This document shows positions 15,595-24,174 of a stretch of 40,708 bases of DNA, one piece after another. Source of the DNA: Candidatus Tepidifontimicrobium thermophilum (GTDB taxonomy: Bacteria; Sysuimicrobiota; Sysuimicrobiia; Sysuimicrobiales; Sysuimicrobiaceae). Below the pieces are notes generated by a model, which ran no database searches, had not been told where the DNA came from, and saw only the letters and a program-made list of their open reading frames with translations. Positions within the stretch are counted from its first letter, which is position 1. Each line of letters starts with the position of its first letter. A program made the position numbers and the translations under genes. The stretch is taken from assembly GCA_031296405.1 (NCBI GenBank), contig JAVKKH010000019.1:1-40708 (forward strand), in the 5' to 3' direction.

Positions 15595-17528
15595 CGTGCC
15601 TGCCGCCAGTTCCGGACTGCCAGCAGGGCCGCGCAGACCAGCCCGGCGACCTCCAGGGGCCACGAGAAAGCTGCCACCTGGCCGGTCTCGGGGGTGAGCA
15701 CCGCGACCGCGCTGGCCGCCAACAACACGCGTTCCGGCAAGGAAAGGCGGGTAAACCAGTGGCCGACCAAGGAGGCCGCCAGCAACCACGTCCCCAGCAC
15801 CGCCGTACCGGTGGCCAGCAGGATGGTGGCCATGCTTCCACGGCCGATGAGGGCCGGCTCGAGGGCGAACAGGAAGGGCACCAGGTAGGCCACGGCTGCC
15901 AGACGCATGCTGGCCCAGCCGGCGCGCCAGAAGTCGCACCCTCCGATGGCCGCGGCGGTGAAAGTGGCCAGGCACACCGGCGGGGTGATCATGGACAGCA
16001 TCCCAAAGTAGAAGACAAACAGGTGCGCCGCGAGCGCCGGTACCCCCAGCTGGACCAACGCGGGAGCCACGAGGGTCGCCATGAGCACGTAGACCGCGAC
16101 TGTGGGCATGCCCATGCCCAGCAGCATCGCCACAACGGCGGTCAGCAGCAGGAGCAGCGGGAGGTCCCCTCCAGCCAGCTGGGTGAGCAGCAGGGCCAAG
16201 CGGAAGCCCAGTCCGGTGTACTGCAGGACCCCGATGACCAGGCCCGCCACGCCGGTCACCGCCACCAGACCCAGCAGGGCGCGCCCGGTCTGCTCCAGGA
16301 CACCCAGCACGCTCCAGCCCCGCACCCGCAGGACCAGCGCCACCAGCGCTGCCAGGGCCGCGGCCACCACACCCACGTGGTCCGCCTGCCACCGGAGGCC
16401 GTAGAGCCCGAGAATCACGGAGCCCAGGGCGACCGCGAACACGCTGCCGCGCGGGAGGACCCGCCGCAGCTGCGGGAGCTGGTCCGCGGGCAGGCCCCGC
16501 AGGCCGGCCCTGGCGGCCTCGAGGTCCACCTGGAAGAACAGGCAGACGTAGTAGAGGATCGCCGGGATCAGGGCCGCCGCCGCCACCTCCGCGTACCGGA
16601 TGCCCAGGAACTCCGCCATGAGGAACGCGGCAGCGCCCATCACCGGCGGCATGATCTGCCCTCCCGTGGAGGCGGTGGCCTCCACCGCGGCGGCCACGTG
16701 GGCCGGGTAGCCTGCCCGTTTCATCATGGGGATGGTGATGGGGCCGTCCACGGCCACGTTGGCCACCGCGCTTCCCGAGATGTTGCCGAACAGAGACGAC
16801 GCCACCACGGCCATCTTTGCCGGTCCGCCCCGAAAGCGGCCCACCAGGGCCAGGGCCAGGTCGCCCAGGAAGTCCGCACCGCCCGTGGCGAACAAAACCT
16901 GTCCCATGAGGACGAACCCGAGCACCACCGTGGAGGCGACCGCGAGGGGCGTGCCCAGGATCCCGTTGAGGTCCAGGTACAGGTAGGTAAACAGGCGCTC
17001 CCACCGCGCGGGCGTGCCAGCCAGCGGCCCGGGCAGCAGGTCGGCAAAGCGGCCGTACAGGAGGAACACCACCGCCACCCACAGGACCGCGGCTCCCGCG
17101 GTGCGCCGGACGGCCTCCAGCAGGAGCACCACCGCGGCGAGGCCGAGCAGCCACTTGTCGGGCGTGAGGATGGCCAAGCGGTCGGCCACAGAGGGGTAGT
17201 AGACAGCCACGTAGCCGCCCACCGCGACACCCGCACAGGCCAGGACCCAGTCGTGCCAAGGGATCCGGGCCCTCTCCCTTCCGCGGGCGGGGATCGACAG
17301 GAACACAGCCGGCAGCGCCAGGGCCAGCAGCACGCCCAGGTACTGTTCGCGGAACACCGGCACTCCCACCCGGGAGGGCACCTGGAGGATGAACAGCATC
17401 CCGGCTGCGGGGATGGCTACCAGTATCACCCGCAGCACAGCTCCGGCAGCTCCACCCGGGCGCGCAGCCGGCAGGTTCTCTGGGTCACGGGCCGTGGTGG
17501 GCTCGCTGGGCCGCACCGGGCGCGGCAT
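15537..17528 (-). CDS. TRAP transporter fused 4TM/12TM permease (TAXI type)
   Basis: A 663-residue polytopic membrane protein combining the small (DctQ-like, first four helices) and large (DctM) TRAP subunits, as in the TAXI-type TRAP fused permeases. Conserved DctM stretches include SSLFGNISGSAVANVAVDGP, TIPMMKRAGYPAHVAAAVEA and STGGQIMPPVMGAAAFLMAE. It couples ion gradients to uptake of a substrate delivered by the binding protein encoded directly upstream; the ATG at 17528 abuts that gene's stop. Substrate unknown. Its 3' end overlaps the convergent glycosylase gene by 58 bases. Confidence 0.93.
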   Translation of the reverse strand: MPRPVRPSEPTTARDPENLPAARPGGAAGAVLRVILVAIPAAGMLFILQVPSRVGVPVFREQYLGVLLALALPAVFLSIPARGRERARIPWHDWVLACAGVAVGGYVAVYYPSVADRLAILTPDKWLLGLAAVVLLLEAVRRTAGAAVLWVAVVFLLYGRFADLLPGPLAGTPARWERLFTYLYLDLNGILGTPLAVASTVVLGFVLMGQVLFATGGADFLGDLALALVGRFRGGPAKMAVVASSLFGNISGSAVANVAVDGPITIPMMKRAGYPAHVAAAVEATASTGGQIMPPVMGAAAFLMAEFLGIRYAEVAAAALIPAILYYVCLFFQVDLEAARAGLRGLPADQLPQLRRVLPRGSVFAVALGSVILGLYGLRWQADHVGVVAAALAALVALVLRVRGWSVLGVLEQTGRALLGLVAVTGVAGLVIGVLQYTGLGFRLALLLTQLAGGDLPLLLLLTAVVAMLLGMGMPTVAVYVLMATLVAPALVQLGVPALAAHLFVFYFGMLSMITPPVCLATFTAAAIGGCDFWRAGWASMRLAAVAYLVPFLFALEPALIGRGSMATILLATGTAVLGTWLLAASLVGHWFTRLSLPERVLLAASAVAVLTPETGQVAAFSWPLEVAGLVCAALLAVRNWRQARHPQAEVLRPAVPPLPPSS

Positions 17529-18563
17529 CTACCGGGCAGCCTCCTGGAGCAGACGTCCCTGGGCCTGATCCATGGCCTGCGTCCACGCGCCCTTCTCCCG
17601 GTACAGCCGGATGGCTCCGGGGTGGTAGGGGACGGTCACGCCGGGATCCGCGTAGCGCCGCGTGGCCCACTCCTCGAAGGCGGAGTGCAGGGGCCACAGC
17701 CTCCGGTTGTGCTCCCACAGGGTCCGGGTGACGCGGTACACCACGTCCTCAGGGAGGTCCTTGTGGGTCAGTAGGTAGATGTCGTAGGCTTCCACCCAGA
17801 CGTCCTCCACCACCCCTGCGGAACGGCCTGCCTTCAGGCGCACCGCGTAGTAGCCGGGCACCGCCTCCCGCAGCCGCCGCTGGCCCTGTTCGTCCCCGCA
17901 GATGGACAGAGCGCGCAACCCGATGGTGGCGTCCGCCTCCTGCACGTCCGCGGCGCCGAGGGCGTAGGCAGCGGAGTCTGCGCGGCCGGTCACGAGCGCC
18001 CGCATTCCCTCTCCCACGGTGGACACCGGCACCACCTGGACGTCGTTCCAGGAGAGCCCGCAGGAGGCCAGGTTGCCGTAGGTGTTGAACCAGACGGCCA
18101 AGTGGGCCGAGTACACGCCCGTCACCCGTCGGCCCCGCAGGTCCGCCACGGTGCGGAACGGGCTGTCCCGCCGGGCCCACTGCACCGCGTAGAGCGGGCC
18201 CCCGCGCACCACCAGGCGGATGTGGGGCGCGGGCTGGAACGGGTTCCTCCCGCCCACCTTCAGCCGGTCGGGACCCCGGTACGCCATCGCCACGTCCACC
18301 GCGTTGACCACGCCGAGCTGCAGCTCGCCCGCGTTGAGCAGCGGCAGGAAGGTGCTACTGCCGCTGTACGGCTGGACCACGGCCCGCAGGCCTGCGTAGT
18401 CCGTGAGGACACGGGCGACGCCGCTCCCAAGCGCGTAGAAGAGGGTGCCGGGTGGGTTGGTGCCGATGGTGAGGGTGCCCGGGGCCGGGCCCGCGGAGAC
18501 ACCCGCGCAGGCCACCAGCAACGCCAGAAACACCGCCATGCCGGGAACGCCGATCCGGACCAT
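17529..18563 (-). CDS. TAXI-family TRAP transporter solute-binding protein
   Basis: A 344-residue periplasmic or lipid-anchored binding protein. N-terminal signal VRIGVPGMAVFLALLVACAG includes a lipobox-like LVAC, so it may be a lipoprotein. The mature part starts with the TAXI motif TLTIGTNPPGTLFYALGSGV and contains QPYSGSSTFLPLLNAGELQL and VVNAVDVAMAYRG. The ATG at 18563 is chosen because it precedes the signal peptide and has GGGGGG upstream; the longer frame adds 35 non-signal residues. It delivers an unknown small solute, often a carboxylate or amino acid in this family, to the fused permease. It follows the amidohydrolase gene after 68 bases. Confidence 0.92.
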   Translation of the reverse strand: MVRIGVPGMAVFLALLVACAGVSAGPAPGTLTIGTNPPGTLFYALGSGVARVLTDYAGLRAVVQPYSGSSTFLPLLNAGELQLGVVNAVDVAMAYRGPDRLKVGGRNPFQPAPHIRLVVRGGPLYAVQWARRDSPFRTVADLRGRRVTGVYSAHLAVWFNTYGNLASCGLSWNDVQVVPVSTVGEGMRALVTGRADSAAYALGAADVQEADATIGLRALSICGDEQGQRRLREAVPGYYAVRLKAGRSAGVVEDVWVEAYDIYLLTHKDLPEDVVYRVTRTLWEHNRRLWPLHSAFEEWATRRYADPGVTVPYHPGAIRLYREKGAWTQAMDQAQGRLLQEAAR

Positions 18564-18631
18564 GCGAGCCCCCCCTTTCGCACGCTTTGCCTCCCTAACA
18601 GGTTGCCAGAGAGGGGTGGAGGAATCAAAGG

Positions 18632-19606
18632 TCAGGCGAGCGCCAGCAGGTCCCGGGCGTTCCGCCACAGGACCGCCTCCAGCCCCTCCGGATTCAGACC
18701 GGCCTCCTGCAAAGCCCGCACGCCGTCCTCGAGGTGGCCGATCACGTGCGGGAAGTCGGAGCCAAAGACCACCTTCTCAGGGCCCACGGTGTCCAGGAGG
18801 CACCGCAGAGCAGGCGGGTAGGTGTTCACGGTGTCGTAGTACACGCGCCGCAGAACCTCGCTGGGCGGGCGGGCGGCAGCGCACTCCGCGTACGCCCGGT
18901 AGCCGGTGTCCAAACGACCCAGCAGGTAGGGCACGGCGCCGCCCGCGTGGGGCGCCACCAGCTTCACGCGCGGGTATCGGTCGAAGAAGCCCGAGTACGC
19001 CATCCGCGCCAGCGCCACGGTGGTCTCCGCGGGGAAGCCGACCAGGGGAACGAGGCTGAAGTCCTGCAGGTGGGGCGAAGTGAGGCCCCCCATGGGGTGG
19101 AGGAGGACCACCAGGCCCAGCTCGTCCGCCCGCCTCCAGAAGGGCTGGAAGGCGGGGTCGTCCAGCGGCTTTTCGCCCACCGTGGTCCCCACCACCACGC
19201 CGTCCAGGCCCAGGAAGCGGACGGCGTAGTCCAGTTCCTCCACCTCCGCCCCCGTCCCCAGGGGTACGCTGGCCAAGCACCGGAACCGGTCCGGGTGGCG
19301 CCCCTTGACTTCGGCGTACACCCGGTTGACCAGACGCGCAGCCTGCACCGCCACGGGTTCAGGGAACGCGTACACGTTGGGGCTCGTGAGCGACAGCACC
19401 TGGACGGAGGCGCCCAGGTGGTCCATGATCCGCAAGCGCTCTTCGAGATCCACCATGGGCCGCGTGAGGGTGGCTAGACGGGCGCCGTGCTGCTCCAGGT
19501 AGCGACGGCCCTGGGCGTCCGTCCGGATCCGCACGCCGTGCGCTTGGTGCTCCAGGAGGGCCAGGTACGCCTCGGGGTAGAAGTGGGTGTGGAGGTCTAC
19601 GAGCAT
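18632..19606 (-). CDS. Amidohydrolase of the ACMSD / aromatic-acid decarboxylase family
   Basis: A 324-residue TIM-barrel metal enzyme (COG2159, amidohydrolase 2). The metal site is complete: H6 and H8 in VDLHTHFYP, H170 in VVLLHPMGG, H220 in LVAPHAGGA and D284 in VVFGSDFPH. Relatives include ACMS decarboxylase, gamma-resorcylate decarboxylase and 4-oxalomesaconate hydratase, so the likely reaction is non-oxidative decarboxylation or hydration of an aromatic or ring-cleavage acid. The ATG at 19606 lies one base after the archease stop; the TRAP transporter genes follow. The transporter may import its substrate. Confidence 0.87.
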   Translation of the reverse strand: MLVDLHTHFYPEAYLALLEHQAHGVRIRTDAQGRRYLEQHGARLATLTRPMVDLEERLRIMDHLGASVQVLSLTSPNVYAFPEPVAVQAARLVNRVYAEVKGRHPDRFRCLASVPLGTGAEVEELDYAVRFLGLDGVVVGTTVGEKPLDDPAFQPFWRRADELGLVVLLHPMGGLTSPHLQDFSLVPLVGFPAETTVALARMAYSGFFDRYPRVKLVAPHAGGAVPYLLGRLDTGYRAYAECAAARPPSEVLRRVYYDTVNTYPPALRCLLDTVGPEKVVFGSDFPHVIGHLEDGVRALQEAGLNPEGLEAVLWRNARDLLALA

Positions 19607-19607
19607 C

Positions 19608-20021
19608 CTAGACGTCCAGGTACACCACCGCGGTCCAGCCGCCTGCGGAGGGTTCGACCCGGGCCTGGTGGTAGGTGGCGGACTTCACCTCGATCCCCCG
19701 GGGGTGACGGCCCGGGTCGAACCGTTCTCCCCACACCGTGGCGCGCAGCCGCCCTCCACCGACCTCGTGCACCGTGCAGCGTCGGGCCAACATCCCGTCC
19801 CGGGCGTGCAGGAACAGCAGCTCGTTCAGCCACTCCACCGCCAGGGCGGTGAGGTCGTCGGCCTGCACCTCCACCTGCCAGGCTTCGCGCTCCTGTACCG
19901 TCTGAGGGTCCGTGATCAGGCTGAACAGGCCCGCAGCCAGGTCCTCCAACAGACTCTCCAGAGCGCCCGCGCGGGCCCGCAGGCCGACCTCCGCGGTGTG
20001 CTCCAGGACCTCTACCGGCAC
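19608..20021 (-). CDS. Archease family protein
   Basis: A 137-residue protein matching archease (DUF101): VEVLEHTAEVGLRARAGALE at the start, ALAVEWLNELLFLHARDGML in the middle, RHPRGIEVKSATYHQARVE and a C-terminal TAVVYLDV. Archease activates the RNA ligase RtcB or acts as a methyltransferase chaperone; no rtcB is in the window, so it is separated from its usual partner. GTG start at 20021. It is followed after one base by the amidohydrolase gene and sits 36 bases behind the LysR gene. Confidence 0.88.
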   Translation of the reverse strand: MPVEVLEHTAEVGLRARAGALESLLEDLAAGLFSLITDPQTVQEREAWQVEVQADDLTALAVEWLNELLFLHARDGMLARRCTVHEVGGGRLRATVWGERFDPGRHPRGIEVKSATYHQARVEPSAGGWTAVVYLDV

Positions 20022-20057
20022 GGCTCTGTCCCGGTGGCGTGCTCCGCAGACCCGGTC

Positions 20058-20978
20058 CTAACCGGCACCCACGTCCTCCGCGGCGACCCGGGCGAACTGC
20101 GGGTCACCCATCAGCTCCAGCAGCGCCCGCATGACGATGCTGACCCGCTTCTCCCGGTGGCGGACGCCCCACAGGGTCCGGGTGGGCCGGAAGTCCACGG
20201 CGTCCACCACCACCAGGTGCCCCTGCCGCAAGGCATCCTCCGCGGCCAGCCGGGAAATCACCCCTACGCCGAGCCCTGCGGCTACTGCCCGTACCACCGC
20301 CTCGTTCCCCTGCAGCTCCATCGCGGGGGTGGGTACGAGCCCGAGGCTGCGGAACGCCCGCTCCGCCGCCTCCCGGGTCCCGCTCCCCCGCTCCCGCATC
20401 ACGAGCCGCTGCCGAACCAGCTCCGCCGCGGTCACGTCCCTGCGCTGCGCCAGGGGGTGGTCTGGGGACGCGATGACCACCAACTGGTCGGTGTAGTAGG
20501 GGAAGTGGACGATGGACTCGTGCCGCATGCCGTCCCCCACCACCCCCACGTCCAGCTCGTTGCGCAGCAGCTTCTCGTAAACCCGCCGGGTGGGCAGGAT
20601 CTCCAGGGTGATCTCCGCCTCGGGCGCCTGCTCCCGCACCCGCGCCAGCAGGGGCGGGAGGAGGTACGTGCCCGCCGTGTTGTTGGCTCCCACGCGGAGG
20701 GAGCCGGCCGCCGCCCCCCGAAGGTCCCGGACGGCCTGCTCCGCCTCTTCCAGCAGGGAGAGGATCCGCACCGCGTACCCGTCCAGCACGCGCCCAGCTT
20801 CGGTGAGGAAGATGCGCTTGCCGATCTGCTCGAACAGCTCCACGCCGAGGGCCCGCTCCAGCTCCCGCACCTGGATGCTCACCGAGGGCTGGGTGATGCG
20901 CAGCTCCTCCGCGGCGCGAGAGAACGAACCTGCCCGCACCACGGTCCGGAAGATCTTGAGCTGGTGGACGTTCAGCAT
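20058..20978 (-). CDS. LysR-family transcriptional regulator
   Basis: A 306-residue LysR regulator. The N-terminal winged helix is MLNVHQLKIFRTVVRAGSFS followed by AAEELRITQPSVSIQVRELE. The substrate-binding domain starts at about residue 85 (GSLRVGANNTAGTYLLPPLL). It resembles the CysL/CbbR-type subgroup. The ATG at 20978 is preferred over GTG 20999 or ATG 20993: a -10 box TATAGT at 21003-20998 puts the transcript start near 20991, and a GGGAAG/GAAGGG ribosome site precedes 20978. It diverges from the serine operon and heads the archease-amidohydrolase-TRAP gene string, its likely target. Ligand unknown. Confidence 0.9.
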   Translation of the reverse strand: MLNVHQLKIFRTVVRAGSFSRAAEELRITQPSVSIQVRELERALGVELFEQIGKRIFLTEAGRVLDGYAVRILSLLEEAEQAVRDLRGAAAGSLRVGANNTAGTYLLPPLLARVREQAPEAEITLEILPTRRVYEKLLRNELDVGVVGDGMRHESIVHFPYYTDQLVVIASPDHPLAQRRDVTAAELVRQRLVMRERGSGTREAAERAFRSLGLVPTPAMELQGNEAVVRAVAAGLGVGVISRLAAEDALRQGHLVVVDAVDFRPTRTLWGVRHREKRVSIVMRALLELMGDPQFARVAAEDVGAG

Positions 20979-20997
20979 CCCTTCACTTCCCATTTCC

Positions 20998-21003
20998 ACT
21001 ATA
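20998..21003 (-). promoter_or_regulatory. -10 box of the lysR gene
   Basis: TATAGT on the minus strand, positioned so that transcription would begin about 13 bases before the chosen ATG. No clear -35 was identified in the GC-rich sequence upstream. Confidence 0.4.
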
Positions 21004-21051
21004 CCTCCCCGCCGGCCGGCGGCCCACGGGTGGCGTGTGAGTCCCAGCCCC

Positions 21052-21080
21052 TAGACAGGCCGGCACGCTGGTCCTATCGT
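21052..21080 (+). promoter_or_regulatory. Promoter of the serine T-box operon
   Basis: -35 TAGACA (21052-21057), a 17-base spacer and -10 TATCGT (21075-21080): one and two mismatches to the housekeeping consensus with ideal spacing. The predicted start near 21087 coincides with the 5' side of T-box Stem I. Confidence 0.65.
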
Positions 21081-21086
21081 TTGTAA

Positions 21087-21310
21087 ACGAGACCGGCGAG
21101 GACGGAGGCAGCACCCCGTCTGCACCCTCAGCGAGCCGGCGGGCCGGTGGGAGCCGGCGGGCGGACGCGGTGGGCTCCACCTCCGGAGCCGCGGCGACAA
21201 CGCCGCCGGGGAGCCCGATAGAGCCGGAGAGGTGCCGGCCCCTGAGGCCGGAATCAGAGTGGCACCGCGGGAAGCGGAAACCTCCCGTCTCTGAGACGCG
21301 GAGGTTTTTT
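21087..21310 (+). promoter_or_regulatory. T-box leader, serine-responsive (UCC specifier)
   Basis: Elements in order: AGCGAG (21130-21135), GGTGGGAGCC (21146-21155), a specifier region with UCC at 21176-21178 followed by ACC, the T-box core AGAGTGGCACCGCG (21256-21269) and an intrinsic terminator. UCC is a serine codon, and the UGGC of the core is complementary to the GCCA end of tRNA-Ser (G73), so both recognition sites agree. It controls an aminotransferase, serA and serS, that is, serine synthesis and serine charging. Uncharged tRNA-Ser should allow read-through. Confidence 0.93.
21279..21310 (+). terminator. Intrinsic terminator of the serine T-box
   Basis: The hairpin pairs AACCTC-cc-GTCTC with GAGAC-gc-GGAGGTT and runs into TTTTTT (21305-21310). 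It lies 16 bases before the aminotransferase ATG and competes with the antiterminator formed by the T-box core. Confidence 0.88.
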
Positions 21311-21325
21311 GTTGGAGGTGTGAGG

Positions 21326-22483
21326 ATGGACGAGCTGCTGCTGATCCCGGGACCGACCCCGGTCCCCTTGCCCGTGCGGGAGGCCGGGAGCCGGCCCATG
21401 ACCAACCACCGCAGCGAGGCGTTCGCGCGGGTCCTGCGGACTGTGCTGGACGGGGTGCGGGAGCTGTACCGCACGCGCCAGCCAGTGATCCCGTACGCCA
21501 GCTCCGGGACCGGGGTGCTGGAGGCCGCGGTGGTGAACACCCTCTCGCCGGGAGACCGGGTGCTGGCGCTGTCGTGCGGCGCCTTTGGGAACCGGTTCAG
21601 CCGCATCGCTCGAGCTTACGGAGCGGAGGTCACCCACGTGGAGGTGGAGTGGGGCACGGGGGTCCCACCCGAGCTGTTGGAGGAACACCTGAAGAAGGCG
21701 GACTACCGCGCGGTGCTGGTCACCCACAACGAGACCTCCACGGGCGTGCAGAATGACTTGAGCGCCCTGGCCGGTGCGCGGGGAGACCGCCCGGCGCTGC
21801 TGTTGGTAGACGCGGTGAGCTCCCTGGGGGCCGTCCCCCTGGACATGGACGGGTGGGGGCTGGACGTGGTGGTCACCGCGTCCCAGAAGGCGCTGGGCTG
21901 CCCGCCCGGGGTGAGCTTCCTGGCCGCCAGCCAGCGCGCGTGGGAGGCGCACCGCGCGGCTCGGATGCCCCGCTACTACTGGGACATGGGCATGGTTCAA
22001 GACGCCCTGCGGCAGCCCCTGACGCAGACGCCCTTCACCCCGGCGGTTTCGGTGTTCTACAGCCTGGAGGTCTCCCTGGAGCTAATCCGGCAGGAGGGCT
22101 ACGAGGCCGTATGCCAACGGCACCGGCTCCTCAGTGAGGCCGTCCGGGCAGGCGTCCGGGCCCTGGGCCTGCGACCCGTGGCGGACGAGCGTTGGGCTTC
22201 CTGGACGGTGACGGCGGTGTGGCTGCCGGAGGGCTTGTCCGCGGAGGCCCTGGTGGGCCGCGTGCGGGAGCGGTACGGGGTGATCCTGGCAGGGGGTCAG
22301 GGCAAGCTGGAAGGCAGGGTGTTCCGGATCGGTCACCTGGGCTACGTGTGGCCCCAGGACGTCCTGCGGTGCATGGAAGCGTTGGGGGCGGTGCTGCGGG
22401 AGCTGGGCGTGGCGGTGGACCCACAGGCGGGGGTGGAGGCGGCCCGGCGCGTGTTCGAGGGCCGGGCTGCACAGGCGGTGTAG
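21326..22483 (+). CDS. Class V aminotransferase (alanine-glyoxylate / phosphoserine type)
   Basis: A 385-residue PLP enzyme of fold type I, class V. It starts MDELLLIPGPTPVPLPVREA, has the N-terminal MTNHRSEAF, the PLP-pocket LLLVDAVSSLGAVPLDMDGW (D162) and the Schiff-base lysine K188 in VVTASQKALGCPPGVSFLA. It looks more like AGXT/serine-pyruvate aminotransferases than classical SerC, but its position ahead of serA under a serine T-box implies it makes phosphoserine from phosphohydroxypyruvate, or serine from hydroxypyruvate. The ATG at 21326 has TTGGAGGTGTGAGG upstream; the open frame before it runs through the T-box and is not coding. Followed by serA after five bases. Confidence 0.88.
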   Translation: MDELLLIPGPTPVPLPVREAGSRPMTNHRSEAFARVLRTVLDGVRELYRTRQPVIPYASSGTGVLEAAVVNTLSPGDRVLALSCGAFGNRFSRIARAYGAEVTHVEVEWGTGVPPELLEEHLKKADYRAVLVTHNETSTGVQNDLSALAGARGDRPALLLVDAVSSLGAVPLDMDGWGLDVVVTASQKALGCPPGVSFLAASQRAWEAHRAARMPRYYWDMGMVQDALRQPLTQTPFTPAVSVFYSLEVSLELIRQEGYEAVCQRHRLLSEAVRAGVRALGLRPVADERWASWTVTAVWLPEGLSAEALVGRVRERYGVILAGGQGKLEGRVFRIGHLGYVWPQDVLRCMEALGAVLRELGVAVDPQAGVEAARRVFEGRAAQAV

Positions 22484-22488
22484 GCGGC

Positions 22489-24111
22489 ATGGCACTGGCC
22501 ACGGACCGGCAGAAGGTTGAGGAGGTGGGCGTCCGGTACCGGGTGCTGGTGGCGGACGGCTTGGGCGAAGCGGGCCTGCGCCGGCTTCGGGAGTCCTGTG
22601 AGGTGCAGGTGTTTCGCGGGCTCTCCGAGGAGGAGCTGTGCGCCCGGCTGGAGGGCGTGCACGCCCTGATCGTGCGGAGCCGTACCAGGGTCACCCGGCG
22701 CGCCTTGGAAGCGGGCCGGGACCTGCGGGTGGTGGCGCGGGCGGGCGTCGGGGTCGACAACATCGACCTGGAGGCCGCCACCCGGGCAGGGGTGCTGGTG
22801 ATCAACACGCCGGACAGCAGCGTCCGGGCCACCGCGGAACACACCCTAGCGATGCTGTTGGCCTGCTGCCGGAACCTGCCACAGGCCTACCAGTCCCTGC
22901 AGCGCGGGGAGTGGAACCGAGAGGCTTTCGTGGGCACCGAGGTGTACGGGAAGACCCTGGGGGTGGTGGGGCTGGGTCGCATCGGCAGCGAGGTAGCGCG
23001 TCTGGCCCGGGGTGTGGGGATGCGGGTGGTGGCCTACGACCCCTACGTGAGCGGGGAGCGCGCCGCGCACCTGGGCGCCGAGTTGGTGCCGTTCGAACGC
23101 CTGCTGGAGGAGGCAGACTTCATCACCCTCCACGTGCCCCTGTCGCCCCAGACCAGGGGCATGATCGGCCGGGCGGAGTTGCGTCGGATGAAGCGGGGGG
23201 TGCGGCTGGTCAACTGCGCCCGCGGGGGGCTGGTGGACGAGGAGGCGCTGCTGGAGTCCCTGGAAGAGGGGCACGTGGCGGCAGCGGCGCTGGACGTGTT
23301 CGCGGAGGAGCCCCCCCGGGACCTCCGGCTCGTCCGGCATCCCCGGGTGGTGGCGACCCCGCACCTGGGAGCGTCCACCCGGGAGGCGCAGGAGGCTATC
23401 GGCGTGGACGTGGCGGAGCAGGTGCTGCAGGCGCTGGCAGGCCGCCTGCCCCGCGGCGCGGTGAACGTGGCGGCCTTCCGCGGCGACGCCTGGGAGCGGC
23501 TCAGCCCCCACCTGGAACTGGGCCGCGTCCTGGGAGCCCTGCTGCGGCAGCTGAGCCCGGGCCCCATCCACGCGGTGGAGGTGCGGCTGGAAGGCGAGCT
23601 GAGCCACGTGGAGGCCTCGCCCCTGGTGGCCTCCGTGCTGGTGGGCGTGCTGAGCGGGGTGACCGACCAGGTGGTGAACGTGGTGAACGCCCACCTGCTG
23701 GCTGTCGAGCGGGGCATCCGGGTGGTGGAGTCGCGGCAGGAGACCAGCGAGGACTTTGCGAGCCTGATGGTGGTGACCGCGCGCACGCCCGGCGGCGACT
23801 TTCAGCTGGGCGGGACGCTGTTTGGCCGCAGCGAGCCGCGGATCGTGCGCATCGGACAGTACCGGATCGACCTGGACCCGGCTCCCTACATGCTGTTCGC
23901 GTGGAACACCGACCGGCCCGGGATGATCGGGCGAGTGGGGACCATCCTGGGCCGCCACAGCGTCAACATCGCGGGCATGCACCTGGGCCGCGAGAGCCCA
24001 GGAGGGGTGGCGGTGATGGTGTTGACCCTCGACGACCCGGTTCCTCCGGAGGCGGTGGCGGAGATCCGGTCCCTGGACGGGATCTACGACGTGAAGGTCG
24101 CGCAGTTGTGA
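22489..24111 (+). CDS. serA: D-3-phosphoglycerate dehydrogenase (long form with ASB and ACT domains)
   Basis: A 540-residue enzyme oxidising 3-phosphoglycerate to phosphohydroxypyruvate, the entry to serine synthesis. Features in order: substrate-domain start RYRVLVADGLGEAGLRRLRE, ARAGVGVDNIDLEAA, NAD site GVVGLGRIGSEVARL, catalytic arginine in NCARGGLVDEEAL, the histidine of VVATPHLGASTREAQEA, an intervening ASB domain (about 320-465), and a C-terminal ACT domain (DRPGMIGRVGTILGRHSVNI) that usually binds serine for feedback control. The ATG at 22489 follows the aminotransferase stop by five bases. Full length for the long-form family. Confidence 0.95.
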   Translation: MALATDRQKVEEVGVRYRVLVADGLGEAGLRRLRESCEVQVFRGLSEEELCARLEGVHALIVRSRTRVTRRALEAGRDLRVVARAGVGVDNIDLEAATRAGVLVINTPDSSVRATAEHTLAMLLACCRNLPQAYQSLQRGEWNREAFVGTEVYGKTLGVVGLGRIGSEVARLARGVGMRVVAYDPYVSGERAAHLGAELVPFERLLEEADFITLHVPLSPQTRGMIGRAELRRMKRGVRLVNCARGGLVDEEALLESLEEGHVAAAALDVFAEEPPRDLRLVRHPRVVATPHLGASTREAQEAIGVDVAEQVLQALAGRLPRGAVNVAAFRGDAWERLSPHLELGRVLGALLRQLSPGPIHAVEVRLEGELSHVEASPLVASVLVGVLSGVTDQVVNVVNAHLLAVERGIRVVESRQETSEDFASLMVVTARTPGGDFQLGGTLFGRSEPRIVRIGQYRIDLDPAPYMLFAWNTDRPGMIGRVGTILGRHSVNIAGMHLGRESPGGVAVMVLTLDDPVPPEAVAEIRSLDGIYDVKVAQL

Positions 24112-24174
24112 CGCGGGCTCCGATCCGCGCCTGGGGAGCAGGGAGGTAAACACGCCGGCCTTTGGGGGACAGCG

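Noticed and set aside
15117..17774. 885-codon plus-strand open frame opposite the TRAP genes
   Set aside because: Gly/Arg/Gln/His-rich translation, no motifs; the minus strand encodes full TRAP permease and binding-protein sequences.
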